A stretch of 64,000 nt of DNA, from the NCBI RefSeq assembly GCF_000832125.1, contig NZ_JPRK01000005.1:434001-498000 (forward strand), written 5' to 3'. The notes under the pieces were generated by a model. The model had not been told where the DNA came from. It saw only the letters and a list, made by a program, of their open reading frames with translations, and ran no database searches. Each line of letters starts with the position of its first letter. Position 1 is the stretch's first letter. Shown here piece by piece: positions 15,971 to 23,911 of the stretch. The translations under genes were made by a program, and so were the position numbers. This DNA is from Flavobacterium hibernum (GTDB lineage Bacteria > Bacteroidota > Bacteroidia > Flavobacteriales > Flavobacteriaceae).

Positions 15971-17200
15971 TTATTCGCTATAAGGAGAGTAAGAACTATC
16001 TGCCCATCTTTTTTTCTCAAAATTTATTTTTACAAATCGTATTAATAGAAAAACGGCAATCATAAAAATAATAACCAACCAAGCATTTCGACTTGATGGC
16101 TCATTCCAAACCACCTTTATGGTCATCGCATTATTTCTTAAATCTTCGGGCGCTTTTGCCGGAGTGATTAAAAGATGATATTTTCCTTCTTTTACGCCAC
16201 AAATATTAAAATTCTCAAAGGGGCTACCCTCTGTCCAACTTTCACCGTCTTCATAACCAGAATAATATTCAATGTCTTTATTGGCATGAATTTCATCATT
16301 ACTTTTTTCATCAACTAGAGCAACATCAACATTTGCCCAAGAATTATCTACATCTGTAGAGACATGAATACTCATTGGGGCAGATCCTCCTTTTACAGAA
16401 AAGGATTCACTTGTAAACGACTTATTATCAAAATCTGTAAAAGCTATTGTTTTATTAAATACTGTTTCCTGAGCTTGATCTTTATAAATATACCAATTTG
16501 AAAATATAATCATCAACGCACAAACACAAAATATAATTGCTGTATTTATTAAGTCAAAATAGAAAGGTTCTGTAATATTTACGCCTGTTTGATATGGTAA
16601 ATTCACATTTGGAAACCCTTTTCTAATCTCGCCTTTAGTAATGTATTCTCCAAGAAAAGCGGTTTCATCATCGTTTATTCTTTCAATAGAAATCATTAAT
16701 GGCGGCTGAATATATTCGACCATGTGAATTTTTCTTGTTGGTAAAGAAAAATCAAAATAGCCCTGAGCATTTTCGATTTCAACATCACAATATTCGTATA
16801 AATCGAAATTACAATTATTATATCTTATAACACTTGGATGTTTCTTTATATCGAACTTATCTTCCATTTCGGTTAAAAAGATCCAGTTTCCATCTGATTC
16901 AGAAAGATATACAAAATCGCCTTTTGAGCTTTTCAAAATATATTCTGTCCACATGTAGCTTATGGATACTTTTTTAACTATTGCACCAGTAACAGTATAT
17001 TCTATACCTTTAAGAATACCTTTAGCGCCAATTTTAAATGTAAAATCATTTACTTCTGGCTTAAATTTCGATCTTAAACGAAGCTGACCTTCACTATCTG
17101 ATAAGTATAAACTGTGACAAGTTGGGCAAACAAAGTTTACAACTTTAAAACCAACTTCTAATTCTGTAACAGTATCACAATTGTAACAAGGAACTCTCAT
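15971..17200 (-). CDS. DUF4178 protein with N-terminal zinc ribbon and two membrane helices
   Basis: The 409-residue product begins with a zinc-ribbon-like Cys set (PCYNCDT and FVCPTCHS). A beta-rich DUF4178 domain with FKIGAKGILKGIEYTVTGAIVKK follows at about 50-140. Further on there is a membrane helix around 225-245, an extracytoplasmic domain with a PMSIHVSTDVDNSWANVDVA block, and a C-terminal membrane helix near 380-396. DUF4178 proteins are known to cluster with SpeE, AdoMet decarboxylase and DUF350. It starts 4 bases after speH ends. It may be a membrane sensor or scaffold for the cluster. Confidence 0.8.
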   Translation of the reverse strand: MRVPCYNCDTVTELEVGFKVVNFVCPTCHSLYLSDSEGQLRLRSKFKPEVNDFTFKIGAKGILKGIEYTVTGAIVKKVSISYMWTEYILKSSKGDFVYLSESDGNWIFLTEMEDKFDIKKHPSVIRYNNCNFDLYEYCDVEIENAQGYFDFSLPTRKIHMVEYIQPPLMISIERINDDETAFLGEYITKGEIRKGFPNVNLPYQTGVNITEPFYFDLINTAIIFCVCALMIIFSNWYIYKDQAQETVFNKTIAFTDFDNKSFTSESFSVKGGSAPMSIHVSTDVDNSWANVDVALVDEKSNDEIHANKDIEYYSGYEDGESWTEGSPFENFNICGVKEGKYHLLITPAKAPEDLRNNAMTIKVVWNEPSSRNAWLVIIFMIAVFLLIRFVKINFEKKRWADSSYSPYSE

Positions 17201-17203
17201 ATA

Positions 17204-17566
17204 CTAGCGATTAATTTCAAAATCTTTTATAATTGTTCCTTCAAAATAAGCAATATAATTTGCCATCACTTCTCTAACTTTTTGAGAATTATCTTGCTGA
17301 TAATTGCACAAATAAACATCTAAAGTAAGCTGATTATATTCTGGCCAGGTATGTATACAAATATGAGATTCTTTAAGACAAAAGGAAATTGTAAAACTGT
17401 CATTGTCAAAATCGTGAACAATAACACCCACTTTTTCAAGATTAAATTTCTCTAAAATTGAATTTGTAATAGCAACAAAACCCTTACTATTAGTTAGTTT
17501 CTCAATTTTATCGACATGTAGCGTAACCAGTTTGTGCAAACCGGGCGAATAAGGGGGTAAATCCAT
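17204..17566 (-). CDS. speH: S-adenosylmethionine decarboxylase proenzyme
   Basis: The 120-residue product matches the prokaryotic AdoMet decarboxylase. The self-cleavage site is Glu66-Ser67 in LKESHICIHTWPE, which forms the pyruvoyl cofactor, and the conserved His72 and Cys87 are present. It makes decarboxylated AdoMet for SpeE in the same operon. I chose the ATG at 17566 because a TAnnTTTG promoter element lies at 17587-17594, inside the longer frame from 17620 that starts with TTG; the shorter product also has the family's usual length. Confidence 0.92.
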   Translation of the reverse strand: MDLPPYSPGLHKLVTLHVDKIEKLTNSKGFVAITNSILEKFNLEKVGVIVHDFDNDSFTISFCLKESHICIHTWPEYNQLTLDVYLCNYQQDNSQKVREVMANYIAYFEGTIIKDFEINR

Positions 17567-17586
17567 TAAAATATTTATATACGAGC

Positions 17587-17594
17587 CAAATATA
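17587..17594 (-). promoter_or_regulatory. TAnnTTTG promoter element of the polyamine cluster
   Basis: On the minus strand TATATTTG matches the consensus, 20 bases before the speH ATG. It probably drives all seven genes down to 11441, since the spacings between them are all under 25 bases or overlapping. Confidence 0.65.
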
Positions 17595-17684
17595 TAATAT
17601 TTTTTGGATAATTTTAACAAGAAGATTGACTAGGCTAGACAGTATCAATAATTAGGCATCCATAACTAATTTGTAAAATATCCT

Positions 17685-17692
17685 TAATTTTG
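17685..17692 (+). promoter_or_regulatory. TAnnTTTG promoter element of the AraC gene
   Basis: TAATTTTG matches the consensus and lies 79 bases upstream of the ATG at 17771. Confidence 0.45.
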
Positions 17693-17770
17693 TAAAACTG
17701 AACTTCAATATCTACACTTGAATATAAGAAATACAGTCTATTAACAATCTGCCTAAGTAACTTTAAAGCA

Positions 17771-18598
17771 ATGCAAGTTTCACCTTCAAAAGAGCTATCT
17801 CCTTACATTAAACATTATCTTTTTTTAGATAATACGGCTACTGATATTCAAAAACTACGACTGTTTTCTGATGGTAATACTGGTGTTGTTTTTTCTTTAA
17901 AAAGCAAACTCATTTCTCGATTTGACAATTTTGGCGTAACCAATTATTTACCCAATTCTTTTTTATACGGACAGCTTAATGGCTTTAAAGACATTTATTC
18001 TAATAATGCTATAACTTTAATAATTGTTGTTTTTCAGCCCAACGGAATTCATCAATTGTTAGGAATTCCGGCTAATGAATTTCTGGATGCTATTATTGCT
18101 ATTGATGCCGTTTTTGGTAAGAATGGAATAATTCTCGAAGAGAAATTATCTGAACAAAATAATAATCATTCTAGAATTGAACTTTTAAATCATTTTTTCG
18201 GCAATCTAATTTCTAAAAAAACAATGTCAAACCAATTGATTATAAATGATTCATTAAATTTTATAATCTCAAATAAAGGCTATTTTTCTGTTGGCGAATT
18301 AGTAAAACATACTGGCTACAGCGAAAGACATCTTGAAAGAAAATTTAAAGAATCGATTGGGTTAAACCCAAAAAAATTTGGAAACGTTATAAGACTACAT
18401 CATTTTCTAAAATTGATAAAAAACAAAACCGACGATACTAATCTAACTTCTATTTGTTACGAGGCAGGATTTTCGGATCAATCTCATCTTATCAAAGAAT
18501 TTAGAAAACATACCGGAATATCTCCGACAACATATTTGAACAATAGCGGAAAACTGGCCAATAATCTCATTAAAACATTTCCATCAACTTCAGTTTAA
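17771..18598 (+). CDS. AraC-family transcriptional regulator
   Basis: The 275-residue protein has an N-terminal ligand-sensing part of the type seen in many Bacteroidota AraC regulators (PSKELSPYIKHYLFLDN, later FQPNGIHQLLGIPANEF). The two helix-turn-helix motifs are C-terminal, at about 175-265 (VGELVKHTGYSERHLERKF and SICYEAGFSDQSHLIKEF). It lies 69 bases upstream of the nitrilase gene in the same direction and may control it and the GNAT gene. The inducer is unknown. Confidence 0.88.
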   Translation: MQVSPSKELSPYIKHYLFLDNTATDIQKLRLFSDGNTGVVFSLKSKLISRFDNFGVTNYLPNSFLYGQLNGFKDIYSNNAITLIIVVFQPNGIHQLLGIPANEFLDAIIAIDAVFGKNGIILEEKLSEQNNNHSRIELLNHFFGNLISKKTMSNQLIINDSLNFIISNKGYFSVGELVKHTGYSERHLERKFKESIGLNPKKFGNVIRLHHFLKLIKNKTDDTNLTSICYEAGFSDQSHLIKEFRKHTGISPTTYLNNSGKLANNLIKTFPSTSV

Positions 18599-18667
18599 AA
18601 TGTCGGTTTTGTACAATTTATAGAATTTCATGCTTTCTATTTTTGATTCAAATTAATAGCGTCAAAA

Positions 18668-19633
18668 ATGAAAAATCTAAAAATAGCCACAGCTCAGTTT
18701 GAGAATAAAAGTGGAGACAAAAACTACAATTTATCTATAATCGAAAAACTTTCGCAAAAAGCCGCCAACGAAGGTTGCGATGTAATTTCGTTTCACGAAT
18801 GTTCTATTACGGGATATACTTTTGCACGACATTTATCAAAAGATCAAATGCTGGACTTGGCAGAAATTATTCCAACTGGAGAAAGCATTTTAAAACTTAC
18901 CCAAATTGCCCAAAATAATGATATTGTAATTCTGGCCGGACTTTTTGAAAAAGATGAAAACGACAATCTTTTTAAAGCTTATGTCTGTGTAGACAAAAAT
19001 GGTTTAGTTGCAAAGTATCGCAAATTACATCCGTTTATAAATCCTAATTTAACGCCGGGAGATCGTTATTGTATTTTTGAAATTAAGGGCTGGAAATGCG
19101 GAATTTTAATTTGTTACGACAATAATATTATCGAAAATGTTCGCGCTACAAAACTTTTAGGAGCCGATATTATTTTTATGCCACACGTTACAATGTGCAC
19201 GCCTTCTACCAGACCTGGCGCCGGATTTGTTGCGCCTCAGCTTTGGGAAAATCGCGAAAATGATCCAACTTCTTTAAGACTGGAATTTGACGGAATGAAA
19301 GGCCGTGATTGGTTAATGAAATGGCTTCCTGCAAGAGCTTACGACAATGCAATTTATGCTGTTTTTTCGAACCCAATTGGTATGGATGACGATCAACTTA
19401 AAAATGGTTGCTCGATGATTATTGATCCGTTTGGAGATATTCTGACCGAGTGTCGTTCTTTTGACAATTCTTTTGTAACGGCAATAATTACTCCCGAAAA
19501 ATGCATTCAGGCTGGAGGAAATCGTTATATAAAAGCGAGAAGACCAGAATTATACCGAGATATTATTGGTCAAAATCATGAATCTGAGCAAAATGTAGTC
19601 TGGTTGAATTCTGATAAAAAAAACATAAAATAA
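18668..19633 (+). CDS. carbon-nitrogen hydrolase (nitrilase superfamily)
   Basis: The 321-residue cytosolic enzyme has the catalytic triad Glu44 (SFHECSITGY), Lys119 (KYRKLHPF) and Cys149 (CGILICYDN), in the usual order and spacing. Such enzymes hydrolyse nitriles, amides or carbamoyl groups. The wide catalytic-Cys surroundings and RPGAGFVAPQLWENR loop do not by themselves indicate a specific substrate; aliphatic amidase or N-carbamoyl-putrescine type activities are possible. The divergent polyamine cluster next door makes a polyamine-related amide attractive, but that is only proximity. Confidence 0.88.
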   Translation: MKNLKIATAQFENKSGDKNYNLSIIEKLSQKAANEGCDVISFHECSITGYTFARHLSKDQMLDLAEIIPTGESILKLTQIAQNNDIVILAGLFEKDENDNLFKAYVCVDKNGLVAKYRKLHPFINPNLTPGDRYCIFEIKGWKCGILICYDNNIIENVRATKLLGADIIFMPHVTMCTPSTRPGAGFVAPQLWENRENDPTSLRLEFDGMKGRDWLMKWLPARAYDNAIYAVFSNPIGMDDDQLKNGCSMIIDPFGDILTECRSFDNSFVTAIITPEKCIQAGGNRYIKARRPELYRDIIGQNHESEQNVVWLNSDKKNIK

Positions 19634-19665
19634 GTTTTTTGGCTATTCAAAGCATTTGAAAGATT

Positions 19666-19673
19666 TATCTTTG
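19666..19673 (+). promoter_or_regulatory. TAnnTTTG promoter element of the GNAT gene
   Basis: TATCTTTG matches the consensus, 33 bases upstream of the ATG at 19707. A TTG at 19639-19641 may be the -33 box. Confidence 0.55.
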
Positions 19674-19706
19674 AAAGTTCATTAATCTACAGAATAAACC
19701 ACAATA

Positions 19707-20213
19707 ATGGAATTTTTTAAAACTACAAACGCTGATATCGATGCGGTTTTCGATATTTATAATGAAGCTACATCTTATCAAAAAACAGTCAATAATAAAA
19801 GTTGGAGAGGTTTTGAAAGAGCGCTTATTGAAAAAGAAATTGCCGAAAATCGTCATTTTGTAATCAAAGAAGAAAATGAAGTTGCTTGTACTTTTGTACT
19901 TACTTTTAATGATCTTATTATTTGGAAAGAAGCTGCTCAAGATCCTGCAGTTTATTTACATCGTATCGCGACGAATCCAAAATTTAGAGGACAATCTTAC
20001 GTTAAAAAAATTATCGAATGGGTAAAAGTATATGCCAAAGAAAATAATAAAAAATACATTCGACTTGATACACATAGCGGAAACGAAAGAATAAACAAAT
20101 ACTACACAAGTTGCGGTTTCGATTACAAAGGAATTAGCACAATCGAATGGACTAGCGAATTACCGGAACATTATAAGGAAGGTTCTTTTAGTTTGTTTGA
20201 GATTAGACTTTAG
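19707..20213 (+). CDS. GNAT-family N-acetyltransferase
   Basis: The 168-residue product has the GNAT core. A beta strand with LHRIATNPKFRGQSYVKKI carries the acetyl-CoA pyrophosphate loop in the form RGQSYVKK, followed by YIRLDTHSGNERINKYYTSCGF, the usual motif B. The acceptor is unknown. It ends before a strong hairpin terminator at 20231-20273 and has its own promoter element. Confidence 0.85.
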   Translation: MEFFKTTNADIDAVFDIYNEATSYQKTVNNKSWRGFERALIEKEIAENRHFVIKEENEVACTFVLTFNDLIIWKEAAQDPAVYLHRIATNPKFRGQSYVKKIIEWVKVYAKENNKKYIRLDTHSGNERINKYYTSCGFDYKGISTIEWTSELPEHYKEGSFSLFEIRL

Positions 20214-20230
20214 ATTTAATTTCTTCTTAA

Positions 20231-20273
20231 AAAACAAAACCCTTGTGAATCAATTTCACAAGGGTTTTGTTTT
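20231..20273 (+). terminator. strong intrinsic terminator
   Basis: A 19-bp perfect inverted repeat (20231-20249 and 20255-20273) with a 5-base loop has A-rich and T-rich outer ends, so it would work in both directions. It separates the GNAT gene from the histidine kinase gene. Confidence 0.85.
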
Positions 20274-20390
20274 TATTAAATGAAAGAAAAAACTCATAAA
20301 TAATATTTCCGGATTTTGAGTTTTACAGCCTTTTATGGATTTAAATTTTACTTAGTGAATTTAAATCCAAGACATTAAATTCAGTTAGAT

Positions 20391-20398
20391 TATATTTG
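20391..20398 (+). promoter_or_regulatory. TAnnTTTG promoter element of the histidine kinase gene
   Basis: TATATTTG matches the consensus, 19 bases upstream of the ATG at 20418. Confidence 0.55.
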
Positions 20399-20417
20399 AA
20401 GAAATGAGTTAGAAATT

Positions 20418-21902
20418 ATGACTAAGAAAAAGATTATTCTGCCTGAAACTACAACTTTTACAGAACGAAATAAAACAAATCATAATGACGAATTATTGCT
20501 TGTTAACAAAAGACTTGCTCAACAAATAGAAGAACGTAAAAAACGAGCCGCAGAGTTAATTATTGCCAATGCCACACTAGCTTATCAAAACGAAGAAAAA
20601 GAAAACCGTGCAGCCGAATTGGTGATCGCAAATACAGAACTGGCTTATCAAAATCAGGAAAAAGAAGATCGTGCCGCAGAACTTGTTATTGCCAATACAG
20701 AATTGGCTTATCAAAACAATGAAAAGCAAAAACGTGCCGATGAGCTAAGTATTGCTAACTCTGAACTTATATTTCAAAACGAAGAAAAAGAAAAACGTGC
20801 CGCCGAATTGGTAATCGCAAATACAGAATTGGCTTATCAAAATCAGGAAAAAGAAGATCGTGCTGCTGAACTTGTTATTGCAAATACTGAATTGGCATAT
20901 CAAAACAATGAAAAGCAAAAACGTGCCGACGAGCTAAGTATTGCTAATTCTGAACTTATCTTTCAAAACGAAGAAAAAGAAAAACGTGCCGCCGAATTGG
21001 TAATCGCAAATACAGAACTGGCTTTTCAAAATCAGGAAAAAGAAGATCGTGCCGCAGAGCTTGTTATCGCAAACAATGAATTGGCTTATCAAAATAATGA
21101 AAAAGAAAAGCGTGCCGATGAACTTCTTATTGCTAATGAAGAACTTACTTTTCAAAACAAGGAAAAAGAAAAACGTGCTGCCGAACTAACTTTAGCAAAC
21201 AACGAACTTGAAGCTTTTACCTACATATCAAGTCATCATTTACAGGAACCTTTACGAAAAATACAAGTTTTTTCAGATCGAATTACAACAGATGAACATC
21301 AAAATTTAACTGAGAAAGGAAAATATTATTTTGAACGTATTGAGGTTGCAGCTTTTCATATGCAAGCACTTATAAACGATTTACTAACGTACTCCAGAAC
21401 AAGTGTAACCGAAAAGGAATTTGAAAAAGTTAATCTCAATAACCTTATTAATACTGTGCTTGAAGATTTAGAAAAGGAAATAATTACAAAAAAAGCTGTT
21501 ATCGAAATACTTGGAGATTGTACAGCTTATATTATTCCGTCACAGTTTCACCAATTAATATGCAATTTGATAAGTAATTCTCTCAAATTCTCAACGACAG
21601 ACAAAACACCGCATATTACGATAGAAAGTCTATACACAAAACCCAAAACAAAGAAAAGCAAATCTGCAGTCGATTACTGTCATATCATTATAAAAGATAA
21701 TGGTATTGGATTTGATCCTCAGTTTGAAAATCGAGTTTTCGAAATGTTCCAGCAACTTAACAATAAAACTGATTATAAAGGAACTGGAATTGGTCTTGCT
21801 ATAGCAAAAAAAATTGTAGAAAACCATAAAGGAATTATTACGGCAACCGGAAAACCAAATCATGGTGCTAAATTTGACATTTACATTCCTGTAATGCAAT
21901 AA
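20418..21902 (+). CDS. cytosolic histidine kinase with eleven 21-residue repeats
   Basis: The 494-residue product has no signal peptide and no membrane helix. Residues 38-268 are eleven head-to-tail 21-residue repeats (consensus EKEKRAAELVIANTELAYQN), predicted to form one long coiled coil. They are followed without a gap by the dimerisation and phosphoacceptor domain with the probable phospho-His273 in YISSHHLQEPLRK. The C-terminal ATPase domain has Asn-box residues in HQLICNLISNSLKFS, and DNGIGF and GTGIGLAIAKKIVE. No PAS, GAF or receiver domain and no response regulator gene are visible nearby. The input could come from the coiled coil or a partner protein. Confidence 0.88.
   Translation: MTKKKIILPETTTFTERNKTNHNDELLLVNKRLAQQIEERKKRAAELIIANATLAYQNEEKENRAAELVIANTELAYQNQEKEDRAAELVIANTELAYQNNEKQKRADELSIANSELIFQNEEKEKRAAELVIANTELAYQNQEKEDRAAELVIANTELAYQNNEKQKRADELSIANSELIFQNEEKEKRAAELVIANTELAFQNQEKEDRAAELVIANNELAYQNNEKEKRADELLIANEELTFQNKEKEKRAAELTLANNELEAFTYISSHHLQEPLRKIQVFSDRITTDEHQNLTEKGKYYFERIEVAAFHMQALINDLLTYSRTSVTEKEFEKVNLNNLINTVLEDLEKEIITKKAVIEILGDCTAYIIPSQFHQLICNLISNSLKFSTTDKTPHITIESLYTKPKTKKSKSAVDYCHIIIKDNGIGFDPQFENRVFEMFQQLNNKTDYKGTGIGLAIAKKIVENHKGIITATGKPNHGAKFDIYIPVMQ
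20529..21221 (+). repeat. coding tandem repeat: 11 x 63 bp, with a 189-bp higher order
   Basis: Eleven 63-bp units encode the 21-residue repeats of the histidine kinase. Units 2-10 form three rounds of a three-unit (189-bp) block distinguished by the first residue of each unit (Glu, Gln, Asn). Units within the same block position are more alike than neighbouring units, which indicates recent duplication of the whole block. Confidence 0.9.
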
Positions 21903-22480
21903 AAAAGTCTTTTGTAGAATAGTTTTTTCCTTTATAAATTCATAAACTCAAATAGTTTGATCATTGAACTTAATGATCACAGCTGCACAACTCTTTAAAA
22001 GTACAACAAAGCAATAAAAACTAAATCGAGATTTGAGTACTGTTTGTCGATTTTATTGGCTTTTTATAAAATCTTTATGTTAAAATTAACTTTTAAAGAT
22101 AGCTGGTTAAACTCTTTGAGGAACATTTAGAACCTTGGCAAGAAAACATGTAGGACTTTTTATCTAAAAAACAGACCATTTAAGACATAAACCAAACAGA
22201 ATAAGCCAATTTTATTGGTTAACATTACGTTACTAGACGTTTTACCCCGAAATCTCTACTAAAAAACACATTTTATCTGCTTAAAAAGCTAAAAAAACGG
22301 CTTTTAAAAGTAAGTTATGGATTACTAATTATCAAGTATTTAACTTTTAAAATGCAGTTCGTCGGTTATAAATTACATCTTGTCTAATACTTCAAAAATC
22401 GCATTTTTAATCTGAAATTGCAGTATACATTTGCACTGAAAATTAACAGAATACAAACTTGATTTAATAAAATTTCCAAA
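21903..22480. other. 578-bp gene-free region before the pilin-like gene
   Basis: No open frame of note is present. It holds a palindrome TGATCATT-GAACTT-AATGATCA at 21958-21979 without a T-run, A/T-rich tracts, and the promoter element at 22426-22433. The long leader of the downstream gene could carry regulation, but I see no recognisable riboswitch. Confidence 0.5.
22426..22433 (+). promoter_or_regulatory. TAnnTTTG promoter element of the chaperone-usher-like operon
   Basis: TACATTTG matches the consensus, 47 bases upstream of the subunit ATG at 22481. Confidence 0.55.
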
Positions 22481-23002
22481 ATGAAAAAATTGATTTTAGC
22501 CTCTTTTCTAATCTTAGGCTTCGTTACAGTAAAAGCTCAAAATGTAAAATTAAATGTAAATTTAAAGCCTATACAGACTTTAGTGGTTAATAATGCGCAA
22601 AAAGTTGTAGATCTTAACTATACAACTACAGATGATTACAAAAATGGTGTATCATCAACAAATACAGATCACTTAAATATTTACAGTACTGGAGGTTTTC
22701 AGGTAAAAGTAAAAAGTGCAAACGCTACAATGCAAAACGGAGGTAAAACTATAGATGCTAACACAATCCAAATTAAAGCAACTGCAGGTTCTGATGCTGT
22801 AAATGGAGCTCAATATTCTCAAAACGTTCAATTGTCTAACACTGAAACTACTTTGGTTACTTCTACAAAAGGTGGAGTAGATAAAAAGATTAGTATTGAG
22901 TATAAAGGTGCAGGAGCAAATGCTTACATCGACAATTATATTGCAGGTCAAAATCCTACAGTTTACACTACTGAACTTACATACACTATTGTAAGTCAAT
23001 AA
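22481..23002 (+). CDS. pilin-like secreted subunit of a chaperone-usher-like system
   Basis: The 173-residue product has a signal peptide (residues 1-19, ending VKAQ) and a mature beta-rich domain of about 154 residues without cysteines. Its middle part, DYKNGVSSTNTDHLNIYSTGGFQVKVKS, is matched by the C-terminal half of the protein encoded at 23904-24935 (DYSNGTSVTYTDGLSVNSSSNFQIKVRS), and both end in an alternating hydrophobic strand (TTELTYTIVSQ and STTLQYEITPQ). That type of C-terminal strand is what PapD-like chaperones grasp. It is the first gene of the operon and lies before a hairpin, as expected for an abundant major subunit. The role is inferred from this context. Confidence 0.65.
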   Translation: MKKLILASFLILGFVTVKAQNVKLNVNLKPIQTLVVNNAQKVVDLNYTTTDDYKNGVSSTNTDHLNIYSTGGFQVKVKSANATMQNGGKTIDANTIQIKATAGSDAVNGAQYSQNVQLSNTETTLVTSTKGGVDKKISIEYKGAGANAYIDNYIAGQNPTVYTTELTYTIVSQ

Positions 23003-23020
23003 TACCACTAGGTGAGAATA

Positions 23021-23060
23021 AATAAAAAAGTGTCACAAGAAATTGTGACACTTTTTTATT
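23021..23060 (+). terminator. hairpin between subunit gene and chaperone gene
   Basis: A perfect 18-bp stem (23021-23038 and 23043-23060) with loop GAAA has A-rich and T-rich outer ends. As a partial terminator it would let the major subunit be made in excess over the chaperone and usher-like genes. Confidence 0.8.
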
Positions 23061-23119
23061 TAGCTAACTTTGCTTTACTTCAATTAATGTTCCCAACAGA
23101 TTACTTTAAACTACTAAAA

Positions 23120-23911
23120 ATGAATAAACTTGCTTTAATTTTTTGTTTTTTAATTTTTCAAGCACATTCGCAAACTGGTATTTCGGTATCACCTCCAAGA
23201 ATTTATTTTGAGTCGAAACCCGGAACGAGTAGTACACAAAAGGTAACGGTAACGAATGTTAGCGCAAAGAATACTTTAGATCTTGCTGTAAGTCTTGGTG
23301 ATTGGGAGTATGACGAAAAAGGCGAAAATATGATGTATCCTTCGGGTACTTTAAAAAATTCTTGTGCGAGTTGGATTTCAGTTAAAAACAGTGATAATTA
23401 TTTTTCGCTAGCTCCCGGGGAAAGAAAAGAACTGGAGGTAACTATTACACCTGTAAAGATTGCCAATGATACTTTGCCCACTCATACCGCTGTTTTGTAC
23501 GTAAGTCAAATGAATCCTGTAGATGATTTTGATAGTAAAGGAGCAAATATTAAAGTTAGTATTCGTTCTGGAATTAAAGTTTTTCATACCCTTTCGAATA
23601 GTCTTACCAAAAAAATAGAGATTGAAGATTTAAAATTTGATCAATCTACCAATAACTTAAATTTAAAATTTAAAAATCAATCTCAAATTTGGGTAGATGG
23701 TAAAATTTCAACCGAGATTATTAATATCAAAACGGGTAAAAAAGTGGTGCTTAATGATGTCGTTTTTTATACACTGCCCGGTAATTTGCGTAAATTAAGT
23801 ATTCCTGTTACAGAAGCTTTAGAGAAAGGATCTTACAATGCATCGGTTATTATTGATTATGGCGATTCGTCTTTGTTAGAAATGGCTGAATTAAATTTTA
23901 ATTATGAATAA
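23120..23911 (+). CDS. PapD-like periplasmic pilus chaperone
   Basis: The 263-residue product from ATG at 23120 has a signal peptide (LIFCFLIFQAHSQ). It is then a two-lobed beta-sandwich protein with the N-terminal pattern ISVSPPRIYFESKPGTSSTQKVTVTN, matching the first strands of pilus chaperones, including the conserved basic residue early in the domain. A mid-protein LPTHTAVLYVSQMNP strand resembles the G1 strand region. The longer frame from 23012 would add 36 residues overlapping the hairpin and hide the signal peptide, so it is rejected. Its end overlaps the next start by 8 bases. Such chaperones are uncommon in Bacteroidota. Confidence 0.75.
   Translation: MNKLALIFCFLIFQAHSQTGISVSPPRIYFESKPGTSSTQKVTVTNVSAKNTLDLAVSLGDWEYDEKGENMMYPSGTLKNSCASWISVKNSDNYFSLAPGERKELEVTITPVKIANDTLPTHTAVLYVSQMNPVDDFDSKGANIKVSIRSGIKVFHTLSNSLTKKIEIEDLKFDQSTNNLNLKFKNQSQIWVDGKISTEIINIKTGKKVVLNDVVFYTLPGNLRKLSIPVTEALEKGSYNASVIIDYGDSSLLEMAELNFNYE

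Noticed and set aside
20934-21155. A minus-strand open frame rich in Phe and Ile.
   Set aside because: It is the antisense of the coding repeat and has no start signal or partner.
20529-21221. Regular 63-bp repeats that could be taken for a CRISPR-like or satellite array.
   Set aside because: The whole stretch is one open frame of a histidine kinase, without unique spacers, and the repeat length is a multiple of three.
23012-23119. A longer start for the PapD-like chaperone.
   Set aside because: It would be translated through the hairpin and would bury the signal peptide that begins at 23120.
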